From: an uncultured Desulfobulbaceae bacterium
GTDB taxonomy: Bacteria; Desulfobacterota; Desulfobulbia; Desulfobulbales; Desulfocapsaceae
Direction: 5' to 3'
Length of the DNA stretch: 56,991 nucleotides
NCBI GenBank assembly: GCA_903887485.1
Contig: CAISPV010000112.1
Span: forward strand, 1-56,991
Shown one piece after another: positions 18,831-26,695 of the stretch (the stretch's first letter is position 1; each line of letters begins with the position of its first letter). The notes under the pieces are model-generated. The model was not told the DNA's origin, did no database searches, and was given only the letters and a program-made list of their open reading frames with translations. A program made the position numbers and the translations under genes.

Positions 18831-20417
18831 TTATTTTTCTTTCCAGCAATACGGATCAACATCCCGGAAGATATCAAGGCCATATCCATACGCCACCGCC
18901 AGACACCCCCCACAGAGAGGCCTGATCTCACACCCCTGACAGGCCGCCGACCCTTGACGATACCGCTCAGCAGGCAAGACATGATAGATTTCCTCCAAAG
19001 ACTGCTGATACATATTGCCAATCATGGAAGGCAGTTTGCGGCAGGCATGAACCTCGCCATCGGGCAGGAGCGAGACAAAGTTAAACCCGGCGCCGCAGCC
19101 ATAGCCGGCACAGCCGCCACCATACGGGATGCCCTGTTCATGACCCTGCAGATTAAACAGATTGTCTTTCAGCCCCATACAGGGATTGTGCGTCGCGGCC
19201 TGCCTGTAGTCCCGCAAAAACCGGGGAAAGTCATCAGGGGCAACCGAGGCCAGGGCTGCACCCTCACCAACCATAGCCAGACGATTAAAAGTAAACAGAT
19301 CCACTCTGTTCCGCAGCAATTCTGCCAGCTTCAGGACTTCATCCATGTTGGCCCGGGTCAGGGTCAGCATGACCATGGAATATACGCCAAGTTCCCTTAA
19401 AAGGTCAAGAAAATCAAGCGTCCGGTCAAAATGTCCCGCACCACGGATAGAATCATTCTGCTCCCGCAGCCCCTCCAGACTCACTTGATAAAATTCAGGT
19501 TTCTGCCGGGCAAGAATCTCCTCAATCCGCCTGCGCGGCATGGGATTCCCAAGAATGGCGGTCATAAACCCCCGATCTGCCGCCTCCTGGTACAAGGTGT
19601 TAAAATGGGGATAGAGCAAGGGATTGCCACCGGTAAAGGTCACCTGGGTGTAAACATGATGGGCCTTGCAAAAATCATACAGATCATCAAGGACCCCGAT
19701 CCCCTGCGATAGCTCCATTTCCTTCCGGTCACTGCGATCATAACAATGTCGGCAGTGCAGATCACAGACCTGGGTGACATGCCACTGCAAGGTAAAGGTC
19801 GGGGTCGAAAAAAAATGCGGATCGACGATCTTGCCTCGGGGAAAAGAATCCGACCGCACCAGAAGGGATCCCGGAGCAAGCAACAGACCTCGCTGGACCG
19901 CGGCCGCCAGGATATTATCAATGACACCCACGGTGACGCCGCCCAAACTGGCCGCCTCCCGGGATCCTGTTCCTTCGCTAACGATCTTCAGGGCCAGAAG
20001 CTCATGCCCGGATGGAATGATCGTCTGTATGACCTCCGTCCCCGGCTTTTTGAACACCAGCACCCACTCGTCAGCACTCTCAGGAATAATAGACTGGTCA
20101 TCAAGAAATGCCGGCAAATTATGCCAATGCACAGGCATAAGCTCCAAGGCCGGATTGACTCCCCGCTCCCGCACCGTCACGCCATCCGGTACAGATATCA
20201 CCGACACGGCATGCCGCGCGTATTCTATGGCTGCCAGATCAACAAGAAAGGGAGACTCAAGACAAATTTCCGGATTATCACGTAAAAAGCCAGAGAGATC
20301 ATGAAGATCAACACCTTCAATATCATGGGGAAGAAAACGGCTGCTGACGGGATAGAGAGTTTTTAAAAGTTGCACCTTGGACGAGACCACAGACATGAGT
20401 TTCTTCATGGTTAGCAT
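18831..20417 (-). CDS. sbtM: Radical SAM/SPASM peptide maturase, SbtM-like (selenobiotic/thio(seleno)oxazole type)
   Basis: 528 aa. An N-terminal region of about 210 residues (RiPP-recognition and accessory part) precedes the radical SAM core, whose 4Fe-4S motif is CDLHCRHC (around residue 221), with VTFTGGNPLL as the SAM-binding GGE-like strand. A C-terminal SPASM domain holds auxiliary-cluster cysteines in GGGCAGYGCGAGFNFVSLLP, EVHACRKL and ACQGCEIRPLCGGC (around 425-510). This architecture is that of peptide-modifying maturases. I recall a maturase family named SbtM that pairs with Sec/Cys peptides called SbtA, and such a peptide is encoded at 25565-25870. The gene is fourth-last of its strand block, behind two polysaccharide genes. 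Assignment to that subfamily rests on the pairing and was not checked by a profile search. Confidence 0.75.
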   Translation of the reverse strand: MLTMKKLMSVVSSKVQLLKTLYPVSSRFLPHDIEGVDLHDLSGFLRDNPEICLESPFLVDLAAIEYARHAVSVISVPDGVTVRERGVNPALELMPVHWHNLPAFLDDQSIIPESADEWVLVFKKPGTEVIQTIIPSGHELLALKIVSEGTGSREAASLGGVTVGVIDNILAAAVQRGLLLAPGSLLVRSDSFPRGKIVDPHFFSTPTFTLQWHVTQVCDLHCRHCYDRSDRKEMELSQGIGVLDDLYDFCKAHHVYTQVTFTGGNPLLYPHFNTLYQEAADRGFMTAILGNPMPRRRIEEILARQKPEFYQVSLEGLREQNDSIRGAGHFDRTLDFLDLLRELGVYSMVMLTLTRANMDEVLKLAELLRNRVDLFTFNRLAMVGEGAALASVAPDDFPRFLRDYRQAATHNPCMGLKDNLFNLQGHEQGIPYGGGCAGYGCGAGFNFVSLLPDGEVHACRKLPSMIGNMYQQSLEEIYHVLPAERYRQGSAACQGCEIRPLCGGCLAVAYGYGLDIFRDVDPYCWKEK

Positions 20418-20482
20418 TTCATTGCGCCTGTAACGACAACGAGAGTGGAAACAGCGATGGAGCCTCTATTATGGCCAGGTAT

Positions 20483-21646
20483 TTACCGGCCAACAGGGGA
20501 ACGCTGTTCAGGTTTTTGCCGCAATTGAAATTGTGGGTGGTCGATCCAGTACGGGGCTGCCACCCCGCCTCGGTAAGCATCCAGGGCTTCGGGGGAGGAA
20601 TTGACGCGAAGATTGCTATAGCTCCCGTCCGTGTTTTCCCAGCGCTCATGCCAATAGACTGCCCCCTTGACCCGCTGGTATCTCGTCTGTAAATCAGCGA
20701 AGGCCTTGGTAATAAATTCGGCCTTGTTGCCTGGCGGGAATTCGCCGACACCCCATTCCGCCACGATCACAGGTTTTTGTGGGTCCAACTTACAGATTTC
20801 CTGATAGGAACTATCCATCACGTTAGAGAAAGAGCCCCAATCCTCGCCGCGGAGCATCTGGCCATAAACGCTCAACCCAAGCCAGTCCACGTAGGCCGCA
20901 CCGGGATAATAATTGGCCATCATGTTCCATGGTTTCTGGGGCAGGCCATAATGGTTGGCATGAAAACCCCAGAGGATATTGTCCGCCTTCCGCGCCCTTA
21001 CCCGATCAACCACATAGCGGAAGGCCTTTTTCACCAGTTCAGGCCCGGCATAGAGGGGATGTCCGTCTTTATGGCCTATAACTCTGCCCTCTCCATAATA
21101 GAAGCCTGACCAGGGAAACCAGTTGCCGTTCATCTCAAGCCCCCAGGAGACGAGAAGAGGTTTTCCATAGTCCCGCGCCGCATCCGCCCATTGGTCAATA
21201 TAGGTGTCCCACTTGCCAGCCAGGATATCGGGCAGATTAAAGCGGTCCGGCCGTTGTTTTTCCACGTAGGGCCTGTCCCATGGTGACCAGAAGATCAGCG
21301 GGATCGCCCCATATCCTGAAACGATATTCACTGTTTTTACCGGGAAGGTCTGTTCACCCCAGAAACTACCAAAGGCGACAATAGCAAGGTGCTTGCCGGT
21401 CATCTGCTCAAAGGCCGTTATGGCATCATAGGTGACCTTGTCCTCACCATCACCGAAATCCACATACGCCCCAAGGTAGGCTCCTGTACTCGGCATAACG
21501 AGTTCTTTCGGGCCTTCGTCCTTGACCCTGGCGGCCTCCTCGTGCCGGCAGCCGGCGCCCAGAGCCACGCAGAAGAGCAAAACAGCGACAAAACCAAGAG
21601 CTGATTTTGTTCCGGCGACTGCATATCTCGTAATCATTGCCTTCAT
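20483..21646 (-). CDS. GH26-type glycoside hydrolase lipoprotein (beta-mannanase/endoglucanase-like)
   Basis: 387 aa. A lipoprotein signal ends in LGAGC (Cys around residue 33), so the enzyme is probably anchored to a membrane facing the periplasm or outside. The acid/base Glu is in VSWGLEMNGNWFPWSG (around 172), and the nucleophile Glu in PVIVAEWGVGEFPPG (around 295). Both are positioned as in GH26 mannanases, and ILWGFHANHYG lies between them. The start at 21646 follows GAGG; a longer frame adds 37 residues overlapping the upstream gene. It sits 16 nt after the polysaccharide synthase, which suggests it trims or processes that polymer. Exact linkage specificity is unknown. Confidence 0.82.
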   Translation of the reverse strand: MKAMITRYAVAGTKSALGFVAVLLFCVALGAGCRHEEAARVKDEGPKELVMPSTGAYLGAYVDFGDGEDKVTYDAITAFEQMTGKHLAIVAFGSFWGEQTFPVKTVNIVSGYGAIPLIFWSPWDRPYVEKQRPDRFNLPDILAGKWDTYIDQWADAARDYGKPLLVSWGLEMNGNWFPWSGFYYGEGRVIGHKDGHPLYAGPELVKKAFRYVVDRVRARKADNILWGFHANHYGLPQKPWNMMANYYPGAAYVDWLGLSVYGQMLRGEDWGSFSNVMDSSYQEICKLDPQKPVIVAEWGVGEFPPGNKAEFITKAFADLQTRYQRVKGAVYWHERWENTDGSYSNLRVNSSPEALDAYRGGVAAPYWIDHPQFQLRQKPEQRSPVGR

Positions 21647-21662
21647 GGTTCCTCTATTTTCC

Positions 21663-24600
21663 TCAAGCGTTATAGGTGACCGAGGCGGTACGATCGAGTT
21701 TGCCCCAGCCGACCAACACCCCTTTACTCGCCTTAACAATGGCCTTGATGACCGCAAAGCTTAACACCGGCCGGTAAACAAACCGCATGGGCAGGACCAG
21801 CCAAATCTGGGACAAAGGCTCCCCTTCTATGAGGCAGGCAACAGCAGCCAGCAGCAGGTCGGCACCAAGAAATACTAAAAAATAAAAATAGAGAATATTG
21901 TTGGCCGGGCTCATCAGTAGCGATAAAAGCAAAAGAGCATCGATAATCGGTCCGAGGGCCACCAGCAGGATATTGAAAAACCAGGCGCTTGGCAGACTAA
22001 ACCAGCCCAGGGCCTTATTTTTTCCATCAAAAAGCAGATCCCGGTGCTTCCAAAGACACTGCAAAGTGCCAAATGCCCAGCGGAAGCGCTGCTTGGCAAA
22101 GGTCCTTATGGTCTCAGGGGCCTCGGTCCAGGCCACGGCCTTGGGGGCATAGCAAATTTTAAGACCACACCTGTGCATACTCAAGGTAAGGTCGGTATCC
22201 TCTGCCAGGGTATCGGTACTGATCCCGCCCGCTATGAAGACCGCGCTCTTTTTGAAGGCGCTGACCGCCCCGGGCACGACTGTGATGCAGTTGAGAAGAT
22301 GATAGGCCCTCCGATCGAGATTAAAGCCGCAGGTATATTCCAGAGACTGGAACCTGGCAACAAGGGGCTTGGCGTTACCAACCCTCGCCCGTCCAGAAAC
22401 CGCACCCACGGCGGGATCTGCAAAGGGGTGGACAAGCTCGGCAATGGTATCAGACGCAAATTGGGTATCGGCATCCAGACTGATCACAATTTCATGGCGA
22501 ACCGCATCAAATCCGTTCTTCAAGGCCGCAGCCTTACCAAGGTTTATTTGCCGGAGAAGATGGATGCGCCCGTCGCTTTGCATCATCTTGGCCACGATCT
22601 CCGCGGTTTTGTCCCTTGAACCATCATCGACCACAACCACCTCAATCTCACCGGCGTAAGTGCTGTTCAAGAGCGCCCGCAGGGTTTGGCTGATAACCTT
22701 TTCCTCATTATAGGCAGCGATCAGGACGCTTACCGGCGGCCACGATCCAGGGGCCGGAGGCCAGGAGGCCAACCCGGCATTGCCGGACCTTCGGCTCCAG
22801 ATCGCAAGTCCAGCCACGCTTAATGTCCTTATCACAACCAGGGTGGTCGCCACGATCATAAATGCCCAGAAAAATTCCGTCACCGTATGAATCGCCTTGA
22901 ACCCGCTCTCACTCACTACCCTGCTCATGGACTGCTGATTACGGGAAACTGGCGGCATCAACTGCTCCATCGGGCTCCCCAGCATCGCGCCCAGGGAAAG
23001 AATGATGTCCCCCCTGGCCCGTAAGTAATCGATAATCCTGGGTAAGGCCTCAATTGTCTGGCTCCGGTCACCACCCGCATCATGGAGCAGAACGATATTT
23101 CCACCCTGTTGGCGACCATTTTTGACGCTCTCAACCATTGCCGCAACCCCTGGCTTTGACCAATCCTCAGTGTCAATATCTTCGGTCACAGTGATGTATC
23201 CCAATTTCTGAGCAAGTTTAATAGGGATCAGCTCTTCCGGGTCATGGGGATTCGTGTCGGCGTTATAGGGCGGCCGGAAGAGCATAGTGGAATGGTCAGT
23301 TATGGCCTCGATCAGGCGCTCAGTCGCATTGAATTCCAGATTGGCCCGCTCTTCGGAGACCAGGGCGATATTGGGGTGACTATAGGTGTGAGCCCCCACC
23401 GTGTGCCCCTCGCGAACGATGCGCCGGACCAGGTCTGGATATTTCTCCATATTCGCACCAACCATGAAAAAAGTAGCGCTCACCCCTTTGTCTTTGAGGA
23501 TATCAAGAATTTGCGGAGTCCACTTGGAATCAGGGCCGTCATCAAAGGTGATAGCCACAGAATCATTTGCCCCCCTCCCCTGATGAACGATGGTAAGGTA
23601 ACTTGGGAATTTCTCATAGCGTTCGAGCACCGGATCTTCGGGATCGGCTTCTTTATCCATCATAATCTGCCGCGCCCCATCGGCACGCTCGTCCGCTATG
23701 GTAATAAAATTCCCCCTGCCGATATGGGCTATCGCCGCTCCGGGCCTGATGACCTCCAGTGCGGCAAGACTCTCGCCGGCAAGGATTTTGGCGGGATCCA
23801 GCTTCAAGACATTCCAGATGCCAGGATCCTCCGTGCCAAGCCGGGATATAGCGATGCCACCGACATGGTACGATCTTCCAGCCTTGAGCTGGTTCAAGAA
23901 AGTAACCGCGTCCAAAAACCAGAGGGTATGGGTCACACCTGAGTCTTCATAGACAAAATGCGGATTATAGGTGGGGGCATCAAGGTCACAGGAGCTGAGC
24001 GAAGAATGGCCTGCCCGGCTCATTACATCCTGAAAACGGATGATCTCCGCCTCTTTTTCCCCCTCAGTCCAATCATAGCCATAAGAACCGAGGGCGAGCA
24101 CCCACTGTTCCGGGTCACCGTAGTCGGTCAGGCTGTCGAGCCAGCCATTAAACCATTCCTCTGAGGCAATCGGTCCAGGCGGGTCAGATTCGGCATTCTC
24201 ATCATGGAGCATGGCAACAAAGCGGTCAACATGATCGGCAAGGACATCCAGGTCAAAGACTTTCAACTCCTTGCCCATGGGTACGCACAGCCACAATTCC
24301 AAGGCCTCAGCATGAAGCTCCAAAGCAATCTTATTCAGCAACGTAGTCAGGGCGGCCCGATAAGAAGGATCAACCTGCTCCCATTCGATAATGACCCCGC
24401 CCGCGCCCATAGCCTTCAGATGCCCCTTGAGAGCGGCAATAAACTGATCCTGCCTGGCAACTGGTCCGTTGACTAGCCCTTCAACCGCCTCGGGCAGCCA
24501 GGCCCCCTCCCCTCCCATGTTGCGAAGCAGAGGCAGAAGAATAACCCCTCGCTCCTTTACCAGATCAAGAATCTTCTGATCCGTAACAACCTTGAGCCCG

Positions 24601-25229
24601 CCACGACCATCCTCAACAGTTAGCCAGTCCGGGCAAAGATGAGTCAGGCTATCAACATTGGCCTTGAAAGAATCAAAACTGTTTGAATCCCAACTTTCAT
24701 AAAAACCCAACCGGATTTCATGAATAGAAGCGAATTTCGGTCTCTGCTCTTTTTTCAAGGACGACACAACACCCGCTGGACCGGCAATGAAGGGGAAGGT
24801 TGTTGCCGAACTGCCGATCTTACCCTTGGCAACATTCAGCTTCAACGGCCCCTGTCCTTTTTTTAAAGATGCGCCAGCGCCCGATTGACCGGCGGTAAAA
24901 GGGAAGGCAGCCATGCCGCCACTATTACCTTTGGCAAAATTCAGCCATAACGGCCTTGGCGCCAACTGCCTAGCCTGGTGTTCCTCGGCTTGGTGGGTCT
25001 TCAGTCGGGATTTAAGCTGCTGCACTGCAGGCGGGAGGGTAAGCTGTGATGGCAGGAACAGGGTCTGCGCGAACAGAATCACCCCAATAAAAAAAAGAAG
25101 CCCCGTAATAAACATGATAAGCCGGAGCCTGGGCCAGCGCTTCCCACGCACATCCAAAAAGACAAAGGAATCCATATGAGTGGCGTGGGGAAGGGAATGA
25201 CCCCTTAGATGGCGTGTGTTATCCGTCAT
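21663..25229 (-). CDS. Three-domain polysaccharide enzyme: GH18-like, polysaccharide deacetylase, GT2 synthase
   Basis: 1188 aa. One transmembrane helix (around 33-55) leads to a linker of two near-copies of a roughly 36-residue unit. A GH18-like domain follows (around 165-500); its catalytic strand reads GGVIIEWEQV, with Glu where DxDxE proteins have Asp. A NodB deacetylase comes next (around 555-740) with TFDDGPDSKWT, HTYSHPN and FRPPYN intact. Then come a helix (around 785) and a GT2 synthase (around 835-1060) with VVVDDGSRD, SLDADTQF, EDTDLT and QRFRWAFG, and C-terminal helices. It would synthesise and deacetylate a beta-linked (probably amino-sugar) polymer. ATG at 25229 is preferred over 25235 because GAGGTGA is better spaced. 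First gene of the unit leading to sbtM. Confidence 0.85.
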   Translation of the reverse strand: MTDNTRHLRGHSLPHATHMDSFVFLDVRGKRWPRLRLIMFITGLLFFIGVILFAQTLFLPSQLTLPPAVQQLKSRLKTHQAEEHQARQLAPRPLWLNFAKGNSGGMAAFPFTAGQSGAGASLKKGQGPLKLNVAKGKIGSSATTFPFIAGPAGVVSSLKKEQRPKFASIHEIRLGFYESWDSNSFDSFKANVDSLTHLCPDWLTVEDGRGGLKVVTDQKILDLVKERGVILLPLLRNMGGEGAWLPEAVEGLVNGPVARQDQFIAALKGHLKAMGAGGVIIEWEQVDPSYRAALTTLLNKIALELHAEALELWLCVPMGKELKVFDLDVLADHVDRFVAMLHDENAESDPPGPIASEEWFNGWLDSLTDYGDPEQWVLALGSYGYDWTEGEKEAEIIRFQDVMSRAGHSSLSSCDLDAPTYNPHFVYEDSGVTHTLWFLDAVTFLNQLKAGRSYHVGGIAISRLGTEDPGIWNVLKLDPAKILAGESLAALEVIRPGAAIAHIGRGNFITIADERADGARQIMMDKEADPEDPVLERYEKFPSYLTIVHQGRGANDSVAITFDDGPDSKWTPQILDILKDKGVSATFFMVGANMEKYPDLVRRIVREGHTVGAHTYSHPNIALVSEERANLEFNATERLIEAITDHSTMLFRPPYNADTNPHDPEELIPIKLAQKLGYITVTEDIDTEDWSKPGVAAMVESVKNGRQQGGNIVLLHDAGGDRSQTIEALPRIIDYLRARGDIILSLGAMLGSPMEQLMPPVSRNQQSMSRVVSESGFKAIHTVTEFFWAFMIVATTLVVIRTLSVAGLAIWSRRSGNAGLASWPPAPGSWPPVSVLIAAYNEEKVISQTLRALLNSTYAGEIEVVVVDDGSRDKTAEIVAKMMQSDGRIHLLRQINLGKAAALKNGFDAVRHEIVISLDADTQFASDTIAELVHPFADPAVGAVSGRARVGNAKPLVARFQSLEYTCGFNLDRRAYHLLNCITVVPGAVSAFKKSAVFIAGGISTDTLAEDTDLTLSMHRCGLKICYAPKAVAWTEAPETIRTFAKQRFRWAFGTLQCLWKHRDLLFDGKNKALGWFSLPSAWFFNILLVALGPIIDALLLLSLLMSPANNILYFYFLVFLGADLLLAAVACLIEGEPLSQIWLVLPMRFVYRPVLSFAVIKAIVKASKGVLVGWGKLDRTASVTYNA

Positions 25230-25347
25230 TTTCATTCACCTCACACGCAAAACACCCAACCAGCCCCAGCCAGGATTTTCATGTGTGTGTCGATACATTC
25301 TACTAACTGGTTAACGTTCGCACGGGACTGTAATTTCATACCGCAAC

Positions 25348-25405
25348 ATTATATGCTAATCGCCAGGAAAAAGCTACCTACCTGTAAGGCCCTGGATGCC
25401 TTACA
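25348..25405 (-). promoter_or_regulatory. Candidate promoter/operator of the polysaccharide-sbtM unit
   Basis: On the minus strand a perfect -10 hexamer TATAAT lies at 25353-25348, about 120 nt before the start codon at 25229. No good -35 is found at 16-18 nt. An inverted repeat TGTAAGGC (25383-25390) with GCCTTACA (25398-25405) sits just upstream, where an activator or repressor could bind. The rest of the 335-nt gap to sbtA holds only the sbtA terminator. Confidence 0.35.
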
Positions 25406-25473
25406 AGCGAACAAACAAGAGAGTCATAATCATAAAATTCTCTTGTATCTTGCTACAGAGTTCAGATGAAATA

Positions 25474-25510
25474 ACTAAAGCCGATCCTCTTTCGAGGCCT
25501 CGGCTTTAGT
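25474..25510 (-). terminator. Intrinsic terminator of sbtA
   Basis: ACTAAAGCCGA (25474-25484) pairs perfectly with TCGGCTTTAGT (25500-25510). An inner 4-bp stem is capped, on the minus strand, by a GAAA tetraloop. TTATTTC follows. It lies 54 nt after the sbtA stop and separates sbtA from the downstream polysaccharide-sbtM genes. Confidence 0.7.
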
Positions 25511-25564
25511 ATGCACTTATTTTCCACATACTACCAAACATACAACATAAAAAATATCAGACAG

Positions 25565-25870
25565 TTAACAACCCTCAACGGCTGCTTTTTTTACTGGTTT
25601 TTTCACTGCCTGATCAACCGCCGCTTTCACCTCTTCCTTGCCTGCGTCTTCTTTTCCCTCTTCTTTCGCAGCGCTCACGGCGCTGTCTTTACTGCCACCT
25701 CAGCCACTTCCACCTGGTTTCATAACTTTGTCAGCGCTACCTGCGCTGTCTTTACTGCCACCTCAGCCACTCCCTGCAGCATGCGCGCCTCGCAGAGAGA
25801 TACCCCCAGCAGCAATCAACCCGGCCACACCAAGACCGGCCAGAAACTTCTTCAGATCCTTGTTTGCCAT
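25565..25870 (-). CDS. sbtA: Selenocysteine-containing RiPP precursor peptide, SbtA-like (two in-frame UGA codons)
   Basis: A 101-residue peptide if two UGA codons (25765-25763 and 25702-25700; residues 36 and 57) are read as selenocysteine. The leader MANKDLKKFLAGLGVAGLIA is hydrophobic. The core has two copies of GSGUGGSKDSA, 21 codons apart, encoded by an identical 29-nt block. A Lys/Glu-rich tail ends in EGC. Each UGA is followed 14 nt later by the same 6-bp hairpin with GU in the loop. Support: AGGAGG 9 nt before ATG, a TTGACA-N17-TAAACT promoter, a terminator after the stop, and a frame that stays open 44 codons past the second UGA. No Cys occurs in the core, so Sec would be the only reactive chalcogen. 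The likely maturase sbtM is 5 kb downstream. A pseudogene reading is less likely because both UGAs sit at the same repeat position. Confidence 0.85.
25669..25685 (-). promoter_or_regulatory. SECIS-like hairpin for the second UGA of sbtA
   Basis: Stem CAGCGC/GCGCTG with loop CGTGA, beginning 14 nt after the UGA at 25702-25700. The apical loop holds the GU dinucleotide expected for SelB recognition. The stem is identical to that of the first element, while the loop differs. Confidence 0.7.
25732..25748 (-). promoter_or_regulatory. SECIS-like hairpin for the first UGA of sbtA
   Basis: Stem CAGCGC/GCGCTG with loop AGGTA, beginning 14 nt after the UGA at 25765-25763, so the loop is 20 nt from the UGA. 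Bacterial SECIS elements are hairpins just downstream of the Sec codon with GU in the loop; the well-studied fdhF loop is AGGUCU. Confidence 0.75.
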
Positions 25871-25952
25871 AGCAAAACACCTCCTCTAAAAAGAAATGAA
25901 AGAAAAAAAACACATAGAAAAAGACTATACCCACAAGTCCTTTCATAGAAAA

Positions 25953-25981
25953 AGTTTATTTCTTCTCCTGTTTCTTGTCAA
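25953..25981 (-). promoter_or_regulatory. Sigma-70-like promoter of sbtA
   Basis: TTGACA (25981-25976), a 17-nt spacer and TAAACT (25958-25953) on the minus strand. It gives a leader of about 75 nt before the sbtA ATG at 25870. The leader is pyrimidine-rich, with an AGGAGG ribosome-binding site at 25885-25880. The rest of the gap up to 26161 shows no other gene. Confidence 0.65.
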
Positions 25982-26161
25982 GAAAAGTATCTGCTCCATT
26001 CACTCATCTAATTTTCAAGGCATCAGGGATAAAACAGCGGCTTTCTGACCACAAACAAGAAAACTTATTGCGGCATTATTGTGGTATTGTCACAAGAAAG
26101 CATTATAGTTTAAAAAAAGCTTTTATGAAGTTGAAAACTCAACGGAATCAGGAGCAAAATC

Positions 26162-26524
26162 ATGAAAAAAATTACTTCATTAGCGCTTATCATGTTACTC
26201 TGGCCAACATTCAGTTTCGCTGACCGCCACGACTATCCGCCACGATACGGAAACGAGCCGCCCCGATACTACCGTCAGTCCCCACCGTATTCAGGAGAGA
26301 GACGTCATGGATATTATCCCCAGGGATACTCTCATCATAACAATGACTGGATTTTGCCGCTGGCAATCTTCGGCACTGCCTTGGGAGTGATGGCGCTCTC
26401 GCAGCAATACCCCCCGCCTCCACCACCGCTGCCCCAGAGGATGTGTCGTGACACCTACAATCATGTTGATCAGTATGGTCGCTATCTCTATTCCGAATAT
26501 GTTGACCGGCCTTGCAATGATTAA
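26162..26524 (+). CDS. Small exported Pro/Tyr-rich protein
   Basis: 120 aa. A signal peptide (MKKITSLALIMLLWPTFSFA) is followed by a Tyr/Pro/Arg/His-rich stretch (HDYPPRYGNEPPRYYRQSPP). A hydrophobic segment (DWILPLAIFGTALGVMAL, around residues 60-78) leads to a polyproline run and a C-terminal domain with two Cys in RMCRDTYNHVDQYGRYLY...RPCND. Similar small envelope proteins are common in proteobacteria, but no function is known to me. AGGAG precedes the ATG. It is a separate unit from the lipoprotein gene 171 nt downstream. Confidence 0.75.
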   Translation: MKKITSLALIMLLWPTFSFADRHDYPPRYGNEPPRYYRQSPPYSGERRHGYYPQGYSHHNNDWILPLAIFGTALGVMALSQQYPPPPPPLPQRMCRDTYNHVDQYGRYLYSEYVDRPCND

Positions 26525-26695
26525 AAAGGCCTTTTAAATCAGAAACATCAGGAACTCCCATGCCAACCACGCCTCTGCGCCAAACACAGAGAGCTTCCGT
26601 TTATAATGTGCAAAGCAATTTCCTTTATGGTATATTTATTGGCTTATTAATATTTATTTTTTATTTCAACATGTTACCATATAAGGAGGTATGCT

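Noticed and set aside
25565..25870. Reading sbtA as a pseudogene broken by two stop codons
   Set aside because: Both interruptions are UGA, fall at the same position of a repeat, and each has a SECIS-like hairpin; the frame is otherwise open with good expression signals.
25511..25948. Plus-strand open frame antisense to sbtA
   Set aside because: It exists because the repeated core of sbtA happens to lack stops in that frame; no ribosome-binding site and a low-complexity product.
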